This document shows positions 51,109-60,246 of a stretch of 64,000 nucleotides of DNA, in pieces (within the stretch, counting starts at the first letter, position 1; every line of letters begins with the position of its first letter). Made by a program: the position numbers and the translations under genes. The DNA is from an uncultured Vampirovibrio sp. (GTDB lineage Bacteria > Cyanobacteriota > Vampirovibrionia > Gastranaerophilales > Gastranaerophilaceae): NCBI GenBank assembly GCA_910577635.1, contig CAJTNR010000001.1, positions 92,889-156,888 of the forward strand, read 5' to 3'. The notes under the pieces are model-generated. The model saw only the letters and a program-made list of their open reading frames with translations, searched no databases and was not told where the DNA came from.

Positions 51109-51648
51109 ATGAACACTAAAAAATGGATACTGTTTTTCATATTAATGTTTTTTACATATATTTTTGTTATTGCATTTTTTTCTTTACCACTTGCTATGCT
51201 TTTTGCTGAATTGTCAGAATTTTTTAAGATTTATCAATATATGTCAGAACTTGAATACTTTGATACTTGTTTTGCGGTAGCTTATTTGACAGCTCCTTTT
51301 GTAATTTACGGATACGCAAAGGTGTTTGGAATCTTTAAGGATATAGATAGTTTAAAGTTAAGCTTTCGGCGTAAATTGTTGATAGTAACTTTAGTTGCTT
51401 TTTTTATATTTGTATTAATGTACTTTCCTATGGTAATTACTACTAATGGGTATACGGGATTGAATAACTTTTATTCTTATAGTACTTTTTTCCTTATTCC
51501 AGACTTTTTGTTCTATAAGTTGTTCCAATACTTGACTCTAAAATTCCCAAATCCATTCGAACAGATGGCATATTACTTTTCAATCAGGTTCTATAAAACT
51601 TTAATAAAAAATTTATATCAAAAAATTAAAAATAAATTTACAAAGTAA
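51109..51648 (+). CDS. Four-helix membrane protein, copy 2 (candidate immunity protein)
   Basis: 179 residues from the ATG at 51109; the open frame extends 21 codons upstream into the decayed tip. AAGGAT precedes it as in copy 1. The helices match copy 1 closely (VIYGYAKVFGIFKDID, STFFLIPDFLFYKLFQYLTL). The two loops differ: QYMSELEYFDTCFAVAYLTA against RYVSESDGFIIVFSIPYLFS, and MVITTNGYTGLNNF against RTFFDNGFVDMSRL. The tail is basic (KIKNKFTK). Confidence 0.7.
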   Translation: MNTKKWILFFILMFFTYIFVIAFFSLPLAMLFAELSEFFKIYQYMSELEYFDTCFAVAYLTAPFVIYGYAKVFGIFKDIDSLKLSFRRKLLIVTLVAFFIFVLMYFPMVITTNGYTGLNNFYSYSTFFLIPDFLFYKLFQYLTLKFPNPFEQMAYYFSIRFYKTLIKNLYQKIKNKFTK

Positions 51649-51796
51649 ATAAAAAATATATTTACATAAATTGTTAATTTATATTTTTTTGCTTTTAGGT
51701 CAATAAATACTTGTTTATTGTAAATTATATATTTATAAATTATTTGATAAAATAATTTATATTTTGTTGTTAATAAAAAATGAAAGGAGAAAACTT

Positions 51797-52000
51797 ATGT
51801 GTTTTGTAAAATCAAAAGCCCCGGCGGAGGTTGAAACTGTTGTTCAACAAGAAGCGGTGCAAAGAAAAGAAGCGGATGCTGCTACAACCAAAGCATCTAA
51901 ACCAATGAGTACATCTGGGTACAATCAGAATGTAAAAACTTCTGCATATGGGCTGTTAGATGCTGCCCCAACTGAAAAAAAGACACTTTTAGGAGAATAA
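51797..52000 (+). CDS. Small phage head-region protein ending in KKTLLGE
   Basis: 67 residues from the ATG at 51797 (AAAGGAG 8 nt upstream). Short proteins of this kind, with an N-terminal MCF and a C-terminal KTLLG, lie directly before the portal gene in many podoviruses; their function is unknown. The middle is Ala/Thr-rich and likely disordered. It ends 3 bases before the portal gene. Confidence 0.65.
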   Translation: MCFVKSKAPAEVETVVQQEAVQRKEADAATTKASKPMSTSGYNQNVKTSAYGLLDAAPTEKKTLLGE

Positions 52001-52003
52001 AAA

Positions 52004-53638
52004 ATGGATTTTTATACAGTTGAATATTTCCTCAAAAGAAAAAAAGAAATGGAGGATATTTTTAATGTAATAAAACCGGATTTACAGGAACTTGCGGATT
52101 ATTTTTCCCCAAGAAGCGTCCAGTTTATTGCAAGAAATGTTAGAAAACCGATTGTTAGGAATAAAAAAATAATCGATTCTACTCCTTTAATTGCTCTTAG
52201 GAATTTTTCCTCAGGAATGATGTCCGGAGCCACAAGTCCTGTTAACCGCTGGTTTAAAACCTCAATTTCCAATGCTGATTTAGCTAATGACTATTATTTA
52301 AAGAATTGGTGCGCCCAGCAGGAGGAACTCACAAGACAAATTCTCTACAGTTCCAATTTTTATCAGTGTTTACCTGAAATCTACAAGCAATTGGGAATTT
52401 TTGGTTTTTCTTCAATAGCACTTGAACCTGACTATGACTCTGTTGTCAATTTCAAGGTATTGCCTATAGGTTCTTATTATTATGCAAAAAACTCAAAAGG
52501 AAAAGTGGATACTTTTTGCAGAGTCTATATGGAAACGGCTAAAAATATCTCAGAAAGATACAAAAACAACTGCCCGAAAGAAATTATTGAAGCAGCTAAA
52601 GAGAATCCGCTTAGTCTGTATGAGCTTGTTCATTTTGTTGAAAAAAACAAGTATTACAGAAGAAAAAGGCTTAGTTCAAGGTTTTCTAAGTATGTTTCAG
52701 TTGTTATTTTGTCTAATAAAAACGAGTTTTTATCAATTAGAGGTTTTGACAAATTCCCCTATGTTGTTTTTGAGAGCTCTTATTCTTCCGATATCGACTA
52801 TCCGCAGGATTCACCGGGGATTAATGCTCTTGCTGATGTCAAGCAGCTAATGACTATGGTTAAAGAGTATGCTAAAGCAGTTAAAAAGATTGTCTGTCCT
52901 GCTTTTAAGGGTCCTGCAAGTTTGAAAAACAAAAGACTTGCAGATATTCCAGGAGCTTATATCGAAGAAGATGATTCAGGAAGAGGAATTACTCCTATTT
53001 ATGAAGTCAATCCGAGAGTTTTAGAGCTAAAACAAGAAAAAGACGAGCTAAAACAAGCGATAAAAGAGCATTTTTACAATGATTTGTTTGCTATGATTCT
53101 ATCAACTGCAGATTCAACAAGAACTGCAACAGAGGTAAATGAGCTTAAAGAAGAAAAAATGGTCTTGTTATCACCTTTATTGGAACAGATTCATAGTGCT
53201 TTAAGACAAATTCTTAATTGGATTTATGATGAGCAGATAAGAGTCGGGATTTTAGAGCCTTTAAAGGAGGAATATCGAAACTATCGTTTTGAAATTGAAT
53301 TTGTATCAAGTTTAGCCCAAGCGCAAAAAGTTTCTAATATTTCAAGTATAGAAAGGTTTACAACTTTTGTTTCAAATATTGCAAATGCGATTGATCCAAT
53401 ATTAAAATCCAAATTAAACGGAGAAAAAATTATTGAAGATTATGCAAGCTTTGCTAATATCAGCCCGACACAAATTGTTCCAAGTGATGAGCTTGATAAG
53501 ATAAGAGAACAAAGCGCAAATTCCCAGAATCAAGTGGATCAAATGCAAGCAATGAAAGAAGGCAGTAAAATAATCCAAAACATGGGAGGGGTCGACTCTT
53601 ATGGCGCCGATTTATTATCGCGTTTTGGAATAATATAG
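52004..53638 (+). CDS. Podovirus portal (head-to-tail connector) protein
   Basis: 544 residues, the size of T7 gp8-like connectors. The family pattern is visible in LQELADYFSPRSVQF, IIDSTPLIALRNFSSGMMSG and TSPVNRWFKTSI, with YKQLGIFGFSSIALEPDYD following. The wing and crown end in a Gln/Asn-rich tail. Twelve copies form the DNA gate at one capsid vertex and dock the terminase and tail tube. It places the phage with short-tailed relatives. Confidence 0.9.
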   Translation: MDFYTVEYFLKRKKEMEDIFNVIKPDLQELADYFSPRSVQFIARNVRKPIVRNKKIIDSTPLIALRNFSSGMMSGATSPVNRWFKTSISNADLANDYYLKNWCAQQEELTRQILYSSNFYQCLPEIYKQLGIFGFSSIALEPDYDSVVNFKVLPIGSYYYAKNSKGKVDTFCRVYMETAKNISERYKNNCPKEIIEAAKENPLSLYELVHFVEKNKYYRRKRLSSRFSKYVSVVILSNKNEFLSIRGFDKFPYVVFESSYSSDIDYPQDSPGINALADVKQLMTMVKEYAKAVKKIVCPAFKGPASLKNKRLADIPGAYIEEDDSGRGITPIYEVNPRVLELKQEKDELKQAIKEHFYNDLFAMILSTADSTRTATEVNELKEEKMVLLSPLLEQIHSALRQILNWIYDEQIRVGILEPLKEEYRNYRFEIEFVSSLAQAQKVSNISSIERFTTFVSNIANAIDPILKSKLNGEKIIEDYASFANISPTQIVPSDELDKIREQSANSQNQVDQMQAMKEGSKIIQNMGGVDSYGADLLSRFGII

Positions 53639-53651
53639 AAAGGATATAATT

Positions 53652-54584
53652 TTGGAAATAACAAATGTGCTTAAATCTACAAGTTATCTGGAGTTTATTA
53701 ACGAACTTGACAATCTTGTATATGAGCTTCTTTATTCTCAAAATGGCGGCTATATTAATCTTGATTCTAAAGATGCCGTTGTTGAAGCGAAGAATATTAT
53801 CGAAAAGTTTTCTTATGAGGCTTCAAAAATTAGAAAAAAGGTCGATTTTGAAAATGCAGATTCAATAGTTAAAGATAAACATAAAGAACTTTTGAATCAA
53901 GTAGAAAAACACTACAATAAAGAAGCAATTCAGTGGGCTGATAATGTTTATCAGGATATGATAGAAAATTGTCTTATGGGTGTTTCGATTAATAAAGAAG
54001 ATAAAGAAAGTACGGATAAACTCTACAACAGAGGCTTGTGTGCGATATCCTGGATTAAAGATGTTAAAAATCTTAATGATGAGGAGCAAAAAAAACTTGT
54101 TGACGGCTTCAATTCTGAGTTTTTTGATAATCTTTATTCAAATGAGGAGGAGTATATTCCCAATAGAGCTCCAGATCAATCAAACTGTACAATTTTTCTT
54201 GAAATTAGAAATTTGATTACTGAGGATGAAAACCACTTTCTAACACTTGATTTAAGTGAGTTCAGCTCTGTTTTAACACAAAAGGATATTCTTTATTTTT
54301 CTGGTATTCAAAAAGAACTTGCAACTTATAAAAAAACCTCACAAAAAGACGAGCTTTTTTTGATTGATAGTGCAATGGAAATTTTGAATTTAAAGAACAA
54401 TGAAGATAAGTATTCTTTTGTTCAACAAATTAATGATGACTTTTTGCTGTTTATGACAAACAACAAAAAGATTGAAGAAAAAGACAAAATCACTCTTGTT
54501 AAAAGAAGAATTGGTCTTTTTGGAGATAAAATTTCCAAAGAAACAAAATATTATAAAAAATTGCTTACTTCTTCGAATGAGTAA
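53652..54584 (+). CDS. Unknown phage protein downstream of the portal
   Basis: 310 residues, TTG start at 53652 after GAAAGGAT. It is acidic and helical with coiled-coil-like stretches (VEAKNIIEKFSYEASKIRKK, LLNQVEKHYNKEAIQWADNVY). No membrane helix or known motif is seen. Between portal and scaffold genes, it is probably a virion or assembly protein. Its last 20 bases overlap the end of the convergent secreted-protein gene. Confidence 0.65.
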   Translation: MEITNVLKSTSYLEFINELDNLVYELLYSQNGGYINLDSKDAVVEAKNIIEKFSYEASKIRKKVDFENADSIVKDKHKELLNQVEKHYNKEAIQWADNVYQDMIENCLMGVSINKEDKESTDKLYNRGLCAISWIKDVKNLNDEEQKKLVDGFNSEFFDNLYSNEEEYIPNRAPDQSNCTIFLEIRNLITEDENHFLTLDLSEFSSVLTQKDILYFSGIQKELATYKKTSQKDELFLIDSAMEILNLKNNEDKYSFVQQINDDFLLFMTNNKKIEEKDKITLVKRRIGLFGDKISKETKYYKKLLTSSNE

Positions 54585-54987
54585 TTTGACAATATTTTTT
54601 ATCAACTAAATATTTTTGAAAAATTTCGCCATTGGTAGACATTTTGGCTTCGAAGATATTGTTTTTGGCAATTTCTTTTGTAAATGTATTATTGAATCTT
54701 TCCATTGAGCTTGACAAAAAAGGTAATTGAGCTTTTTCAAAGTTACAAGTCAGCATTTGATAGTTTTTTCCTTGAAAGATTTTTTCCTTATAAACGCACT
54801 TGTCCTGTTTTTTTTCAAGTGTGACTAATATATTGAAAATCTCACGGTTGTGCTCAACGCTTCCTTGTAATGAGTAGTTTTCACAGGTTTTAATCGCTTG
54901 ATGGAATTTGCTTTGCGCATTTATTTTAGATGTTATTCCAAAAAACACTAACCCTAAAGCCAGAATTATAAAAGAAATTTTTTTCAT
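54565..54987 (-). CDS. Secreted protein on the opposite strand inside the phage block (moron-like)
   Basis: 140 residues from the ATG at 54987 (AGGGGG 9 nt upstream); the frame extends to 55026. The signal peptide MKKISFIILALGLVFFGITS leads to a cleavage near INAQS. The mature part has Cys at TCENYSL, DKCVYKE, LTCNFEK and YCQIT, allowing two disulfides. A TATAAT lies at 55020-55015. Opposite strand, own promoter and secretion signal fit a moron or accessory gene expressed in the host. Function unknown. Confidence 0.7.
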   Translation of the reverse strand: MKKISFIILALGLVFFGITSKINAQSKFHQAIKTCENYSLQGSVEHNREIFNILVTLEKKQDKCVYKEKIFQGKNYQMLTCNFEKAQLPFLSSSMERFNNTFTKEIAKNNIFEAKMSTNGEIFQKYLVDKKYCQITHSKK

Positions 54988-55039
54988 AAATATTAACCCC
55001 CTACAGTAATTAACATTATAACACATAGAAAGGATAAAA

Positions 55040-55594
55040 ATGCAAGAAGAAAATTTAAATAATCGCTTTTGTCTTCAAGATAAAAGCGAACAAAAACTAT
55101 TCGGAAAACCGGAAATGTATGATTATTCACGCTTTTCAATGGATGGGTTTGATTTAGATGAAGAACTTATGCAAAAGTTCCAGCCTGTTGCACAAAGGCT
55201 GAATCTTTCTCAAGAATCAGTAGAAATGCTGCTTGATATTGCCTTGGAAATGTCAAAAAAACAACGAGCAATGTATGAAAAAGACGAGAAAACAAGGTAT
55301 AACGACGAAGTAGCTCAGTATGAAAGAATGTTTAGAGAAGACCAAGAACTTCCTGATTCAAATTCATCTATGTTAAGAGAATATATGAGTCTGGCTAATG
55401 ATGCCTACACTGCTTTTTGTTCACCTGAGCTAAAGGAACTGTTATCTAAAACAGGGCTTAATTATCATCCTGAGTTTATTAAGATGTTCCATAAAATTGG
55501 TGAACTGCAACAGGAAGATGGCTTAGAATACGGCGGAAAGCCAAGTTATGAAGAATTAACGCCGGCTCAGATTTTGTATGGTACAGGAAAATAA
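55040..55594 (+). CDS. Probable capsid scaffolding protein
   Basis: 184 residues. The central helix (MQKFQPVAQRLNLSQESVEM, then LLDIALEM) and the C-terminal LKELLSKTGLNYHPEFIKMF with HKIGELQQEDG match the pattern of podovirus and siphovirus scaffolds found directly upstream of the major capsid gene. It is very acidic in the middle, as scaffolds are. It starts after AGAAAGGAT. Confidence 0.75.
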   Translation: MQEENLNNRFCLQDKSEQKLFGKPEMYDYSRFSMDGFDLDEELMQKFQPVAQRLNLSQESVEMLLDIALEMSKKQRAMYEKDEKTRYNDEVAQYERMFREDQELPDSNSSMLREYMSLANDAYTAFCSPELKELLSKTGLNYHPEFIKMFHKIGELQQEDGLEYGGKPSYEELTPAQILYGTGK

Positions 55595-55609
55595 TAAGGA
55601 GAACAAAAA

Positions 55610-56605
55610 ATGTCTATTGTAGGAAATACTTATTTATCGCTAAAGGATAAAATGGCCCAAACGCAAAGCGGAAGAATGGCTGGTGCAATTGTTGATTTAC
55701 TTTCTCAATCAAGTGTAATTATTGAAGATGCAGTTGTTAGAGAATGCAATGAAGGATCAACCCATAAAACAACCGTAAGAAATGGATTGCCTGATGTTGA
55801 ATTTAGAAAATTCTACCAGGGAGTAAGTGCTTCCAAGGGAGAATATACTCAAATCACAGATACAACAGGAATGTTGGAAGTATATTCACAGGTTGATAAA
55901 GCGCTTGCTGATTTAGAAGGCGATATGCGCCAGTTTAGGGCAAACGAGGCTCAAGCGTTTTTAGAATCAATGAATAATACAGTTCAAGAAAACATTTTCT
56001 ATGGTTCTAAAGCTACTAATCCTGCAGGATTTGATGGATTGAGCGTTCGTTATGATAAAATATCCACTGATCCTAAATCAATCGGCTATAGAGTCTTAGA
56101 TGGAGGCGGAAAAGCTTCTAATAACACTTCAATCTGGTTTATCACCTGGGGTGATTTGCATACACACTTGTTGTATCCTAAGGGTTCTCAAATGGGCTTT
56201 GTCCATGAAGACAAAGGACCTCAAACTGCAACAGATGCACTGGGTAATATGTTTGAAGTTTACAGAGACCACTATAAGTGGGATATTGGTCTAACCGTAC
56301 GTGATTTTAGATCAACTGCGCGTGTTGCAAACATTGATGTTACAAAACTAGATGGAGCAGATGCTGCTGATCTAATCAAACTTATGGTTAGTGCTTATCA
56401 TAGGATTAAGAGATTTGCAAAAACAGGAAAAACAGTTATTTACTGTAATGAAACCATTGAAACCTATTTACATTTTCAAGCAATTAACAAAGCAAATGTA
56501 AACTTAACAATGGATAATATCGCAGGAAAGCCTGTTGTAACTTTCTTAGGGCTGCCTGTTAAGTGCGCTGATCAAATTAGAAATGATGAAAAACAAGTTA
56601 AATAA
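55610..56605 (+). CDS. Major capsid protein
   Basis: 331 residues. The sequence (SIVGNTYLSLKDKMAQTQSG, IEDAVVRECNEGSTHKTTVR, VDKALADLEGDMRQFRANEA, VQENIFYGSKATNPAGFDGL) is that of the major capsid family of BPP-1-like podoviruses, with an HK97-type fold. No delta domain is present, matching the separate scaffold gene upstream. AAGGAG precedes the ATG. It is followed by the cement gene. Confidence 0.85.
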   Translation: MSIVGNTYLSLKDKMAQTQSGRMAGAIVDLLSQSSVIIEDAVVRECNEGSTHKTTVRNGLPDVEFRKFYQGVSASKGEYTQITDTTGMLEVYSQVDKALADLEGDMRQFRANEAQAFLESMNNTVQENIFYGSKATNPAGFDGLSVRYDKISTDPKSIGYRVLDGGGKASNNTSIWFITWGDLHTHLLYPKGSQMGFVHEDKGPQTATDALGNMFEVYRDHYKWDIGLTVRDFRSTARVANIDVTKLDGADAADLIKLMVSAYHRIKRFAKTGKTVIYCNETIETYLHFQAINKANVNLTMDNIAGKPVVTFLGLPVKCADQIRNDEKQVK

Positions 56606-56622
56606 TTGAAAGGATAGAAAAA

Positions 56623-56994
56623 ATGTTATTAGATAATGAAACTTTATTCTCAGATAATCAAGCAATTACAACAGGGACGATATATTCAGATAATATTGTA
56701 CGATTTGGTGAAGGTGAGGTAGATTTTTTACCTTTGTTGGTTCAGGTTGTTGTTGGTTTTACTAAAGCAGAAGGTTTGGAGGTTAAAGTTCAAACCAGCG
56801 AAACCGAAGACTTTACAAATGCGGTTGATTTAGCTTCAAGTGAGCTAAAATTGGCTGATTTATCAGAAGGGGCAAGATTCCCGATTACGCGTTTACCCAA
56901 AGGAAATAAAGGATATATCAGGCTTGCTTATATAGTTAGCGGGGATACAGCAGAAACCGACGGAAAAATTACCGCCGGTGTAGTAGTAGAGTAA
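56623..56994 (+). CDS. Capsid cement protein, Bbp16-like
   Basis: 123 residues, all-beta. The start MLLDNETLFSDNQAITTGTI and the end KGYIRLAYIVSG resemble Bbp16 of Bordetella phage BPP-1, a jellyroll cement protein that stabilises the shell. Its position just after the major capsid gene fits. A terminator follows. Confidence 0.75.
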   Translation: MLLDNETLFSDNQAITTGTIYSDNIVRFGEGEVDFLPLLVQVVVGFTKAEGLEVKVQTSETEDFTNAVDLASSELKLADLSEGARFPITRLPKGNKGYIRLAYIVSGDTAETDGKITAGVVVE

Positions 56995-57027
56995 ATAGTC
57001 CTTCTTTTTCTCAACTACTTTATTAAT

Positions 57028-57055
57028 AGCGGGCAAAATTTGCCCGCTTTCTTTT
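57028..57055 (+). terminator. Terminator after the capsid genes
   Basis: AGCGGGCAAA and TTTGCCCGCT around one base form a strong stem, followed by TTCTTTT. It divides the head genes from the tail genes. Confidence 0.85.
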
Positions 57056-57077
57056 ATAAAAAACGAAAGGAAATTTT

Positions 57078-57578
57078 ATGTGTACACCTAATACTTTTAG
57101 TGCAATAACCCCTCTTGGAATATTCAATACTGCAACTTCTGTTGTGTCGGGGATTAGCAATATTAAAAACGAGAAAAGAAATCTTAAATATAAAACACAA
57201 ATTGCTATCAATAATGCAAAAGCTGCAAATAATGAAGCACTAAGACAAAACCAGCTTGGCATTGAACAAGCAAGAAAAGAAAAAATTGAAGGAATAAAGA
57301 ATATGAAAACCCAGATGGCAAAAAATGCATCCAATGGTTTTGATATGAACTCAAATACAAACCTGCAAAGCTATCAAGATACTATTAATAATGCTAATTC
57401 TAATGCTGAAACTATTAAGAATGACTACAGTTTTAAAGCGGATTCCTATTTTGACAAAGCAAGAGATTATCTGGGTAATATCAAGCAGTATCGAAACGAT
57501 TACAACTCTTCTGTTTTTCAAACTGCTCTAGGCGGTGCTCAGAAAGTTGCAAACAGCTGGTTTAAGAAAGAAAGATAA
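57078..57578 (+). CDS. Internal virion/ejection protein (T7 gp14-like)
   Basis: 166 residues. The start MCTPNTFSAITPLGIFN is followed by a long helical, Gln/Asn/Lys-rich region (LKYKTQIAINNAKAANNEAL, RQNQLGIEQARKEKIEG) and a SNSN-rich part. This is the pattern of the small internal core proteins ejected through the cell envelope by short-tailed phages. Assignment is by composition and place between capsid and tail tube genes. Confidence 0.55.
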   Translation: MCTPNTFSAITPLGIFNTATSVVSGISNIKNEKRNLKYKTQIAINNAKAANNEALRQNQLGIEQARKEKIEGIKNMKTQMAKNASNGFDMNSNTNLQSYQDTINNANSNAETIKNDYSFKADSYFDKARDYLGNIKQYRNDYNSSVFQTALGGAQKVANSWFKKER

Positions 57579-57590
57579 AAAGGAGTAATA

Positions 57591-58184
57591 ATGACAATAT
57601 CAAAAGCTCAAATTTTTAATATAACACTTAATATCCTTGGGGTTTCAACTCCTCTTGAGAACGCTAACTGCACTGATAACAGGGCAATTCTTCTTAACAA
57701 TTACTATGAACTTGCAAGAGATTTTGTTTTGAAGGATTTTGACTGGAACTTTGCAAGCGCTTACAAAACACTCTCTTTATTCGAACAAGATACTCCAATT
57801 AAACAGTTTAGCTGTTGTTATAGGTATCCTAATGATTGTATTTGTGCAAGAGAAGTTTTTAAAAACAATGATTCAAAACTGCAAAAGTTTGTAATAACTT
57901 CAATGGACAATGGCGATAAAGTGATTCTTACTAATGCTCAAAATGCAGTTTTGCGCTATACAAGAAGGGTTGAAAAGGAAGTTTTCTTTTCTTGTGAGTT
58001 TTCTATGGCTTTATCTTACTATCTGGCTTCTTTAACTTCCAGCGTTTTAACAGGAAGTCTCCAGAAGGGTGAAATGGCTTATGAAAAGTATCAAAAACTA
58101 TTACGTCATTCAAAAGCACTTAACGCACAGGAAGGAATTGATGTGATTTATGATGATAATACTTACTTAGAGGCAAGGGGGTAG
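57591..58184 (+). CDS. Tail tubular protein A (T7 gp11-like)
   Basis: 197 residues. AQIFNITLNILGVSTPLENA, then LLNNYYELARDFVLKDFDWN and FASAY, are characteristic of the gp11 adaptor family, as are YRYPNDCICAREVF and the late LTGSLQKGEMAYEKY. It forms the ring joining portal and nozzle. The next gene starts two bases beyond its stop. Confidence 0.85.
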   Translation: MTISKAQIFNITLNILGVSTPLENANCTDNRAILLNNYYELARDFVLKDFDWNFASAYKTLSLFEQDTPIKQFSCCYRYPNDCICAREVFKNNDSKLQKFVITSMDNGDKVILTNAQNAVLRYTRRVEKEVFFSCEFSMALSYYLASLTSSVLTGSLQKGEMAYEKYQKLLRHSKALNAQEGIDVIYDDNTYLEARG

Positions 58185-58185
58185 A

Positions 58186-60246
58186 ATGAGCATAAGAGTG
58201 AGCCAGAACTCCTTTTCGAAAGGAGTAATTTCTCCTGCCCTGCAAGGAAGGGTTGATTTAGAACAGTATTCTTTAGGGTTGAAACGTTTGAAAAATGGAA
58301 TTGTCCTGCAGGAAGGCTGTGTTAAAAACCGCTCAGGACTTGAGTTTTTAGTTAAGACAAAATATGACAATAAAAAAACAAAGCTTATTCCTTTTGTTTT
58401 TAATTCCTCTCAAAGCTATGTGATTGAAGCGGGGGATAAGTATTTTCGCTTCATTAAAGATGGGGGATATATTCTAAATAATGATTCTCAAGTTTATGAA
58501 ATTGAAACTCCTTATAATGAAGCTGATGTTTTTGAACTGGACTATGTTCAGCAGGCTGATGTTATGACAATTGTTCATAAAAACTACAAACCCTATGAAC
58601 TTGCTCGTATTGATCATAATAACTGGACTTTTAAGCAGATAAACTTTAAATCTGTCATATCTGCTCCTGTGAATATTTCAATATCATATTCAGGTTCCCT
58701 GGCTTCCAATACAACAACTTACCAGTATGTTGTCTGCTCTGTTGACAGAACAACAAAACAGGAAAGCTCAAGAAGCTATCCTGTAAGTGTTGTCGGGCAC
58801 TTAGAAGCATACTGGACTACAAGTGAATTTATTACATTAAGCTGGACTCCTGTTGAAAATGCTCTTGAATATAATGTTTATAGAGCTGTTAATGGAATTT
58901 TCGGCTATGTTGGAACAACTGATACAACAAGCTTTAGGGATAATAATATAGAGCCGGATTTATCCTCCTGTGCTCCTGTGTATAGTAATCCTTTTGAAGA
59001 TCAGAATCCTTCCTGTGTTTGTTTTTATCAGCAAAGAAAGGTTTATGCTTCTTCTGATAAGTCTCCTCAAATGTTCTGGGCAAGTCAAAGTGGAAGCAAT
59101 GACAATTTCAATGTTTCAAGACCGCTTAATGCAACAGATGCAGTTTCAATGTCGATTTATGACAATGTTGCAAGCCAGATTAAACACCTTATTCCCTTTG
59201 ATGACTTAATCGTTATGAGCACAAACGCAGAGTGGTGTGTAAATGGTGCGGATGGGGTTTTTAGTGCAACACCGGCTCCGGTTGCTAAAATGCAATCTTA
59301 CTATGGCGCTTGTTCGATTAAACCGGTTATTTCAGGGTCCATGGTTTTATTTGTACAATCAGGAGGGGCAATTGTAAGGGATTTGGGCTATAGTTTTGCT
59401 TCTGATTCTTATGATGGTGAGGAATTATCGTTATTTGCAAACCACTTATTTGAAGGCAAAACAATTGTCGATATGGCATATTCAAAAGAACCCTACAGAA
59501 TTCTTTGGTGCATAATGAACGATGGGACAATTAATGCGCTAACCTATAATCCTAAACAGAAAATTTCTGCCTGGCATACACACACAACTAAAGGAAGTTT
59601 TGAGAGCATAACTACAATTAGAGAAAATAACGAAGATATTGCTTATTTTGTTATTAAAAGAACAATTGATGGTAAGGATGTAAGATACATTGAACGATTC
59701 AAATCAAGAACTTTTAATAGTCTTGATGATGCTTTTTTACTTGATTGTGCTCTTAAACAAAAGTTTGATACTAAAGTAAAAAGAATCCTTAATCTTGACC
59801 ATTTAAAAAACGAAAAAGTAGTAGGATTGTTGGATTATGGCGTAGTTGAGGATTTAAAGGTCGATGAAAAGGGTGTTTTAAAACTTCCTTATGAAGCAAA
59901 TAATGTCTTAATTGGAATTCCTTATGAATTTGAACTTGAAACTCTTAATCTTGAAAGCGATGGAACCCTTGGGGTCAACAAGGTTATTAACAAAGTTGAA
60001 GTAAAAATTCTTAATTCAAGAGAAGACTTTTTTATTGTTAATGATGACAATACAATAAGTCAAAACGCAAGAAGCCACAGGAGCGTAAATAACCCTCAAG
60101 AGCTTTTCGATAAGGATGTTGAGTTTTGCCCTTTGGGTAATCCAGAGCGTCAAAAAAGCGTGCGATTGCTTCAAAAGTATCCTCTTCCAATCGATATTCT
60201 ATCAATTTCAACAACATTGTCCCTTGAGGAGGTGGAACAAAAATGA
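58186..60246 (+). CDS. Tail tubular protein B/nozzle (T7 gp12-like) with a central FN3-like domain
   Basis: 686 residues. The start RVSQNSFSKGVISPALQGRV and LKRLKNGIVLQEGCVKNRSG define this family, with IPFVFNSSQSYVIEAGDKYF after it. A fibronectin-type-III-like insert lies at about 165-260 (ITLSWTPVENALEYNVYRAV). The nozzle core continues to VCFYQQRKVYASSDKSP and MSTNAEWCVNGADGVF. It makes the tail tip through which DNA passes. Its stop overlaps the next ATG. Confidence 0.88.
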   Translation: MSIRVSQNSFSKGVISPALQGRVDLEQYSLGLKRLKNGIVLQEGCVKNRSGLEFLVKTKYDNKKTKLIPFVFNSSQSYVIEAGDKYFRFIKDGGYILNNDSQVYEIETPYNEADVFELDYVQQADVMTIVHKNYKPYELARIDHNNWTFKQINFKSVISAPVNISISYSGSLASNTTTYQYVVCSVDRTTKQESSRSYPVSVVGHLEAYWTTSEFITLSWTPVENALEYNVYRAVNGIFGYVGTTDTTSFRDNNIEPDLSSCAPVYSNPFEDQNPSCVCFYQQRKVYASSDKSPQMFWASQSGSNDNFNVSRPLNATDAVSMSIYDNVASQIKHLIPFDDLIVMSTNAEWCVNGADGVFSATPAPVAKMQSYYGACSIKPVISGSMVLFVQSGGAIVRDLGYSFASDSYDGEELSLFANHLFEGKTIVDMAYSKEPYRILWCIMNDGTINALTYNPKQKISAWHTHTTKGSFESITTIRENNEDIAYFVIKRTIDGKDVRYIERFKSRTFNSLDDAFLLDCALKQKFDTKVKRILNLDHLKNEKVVGLLDYGVVEDLKVDEKGVLKLPYEANNVLIGIPYEFELETLNLESDGTLGVNKVINKVEVKILNSREDFFIVNDDNTISQNARSHRSVNNPQELFDKDVEFCPLGNPERQKSVRLLQKYPLPIDILSISTTLSLEEVEQK

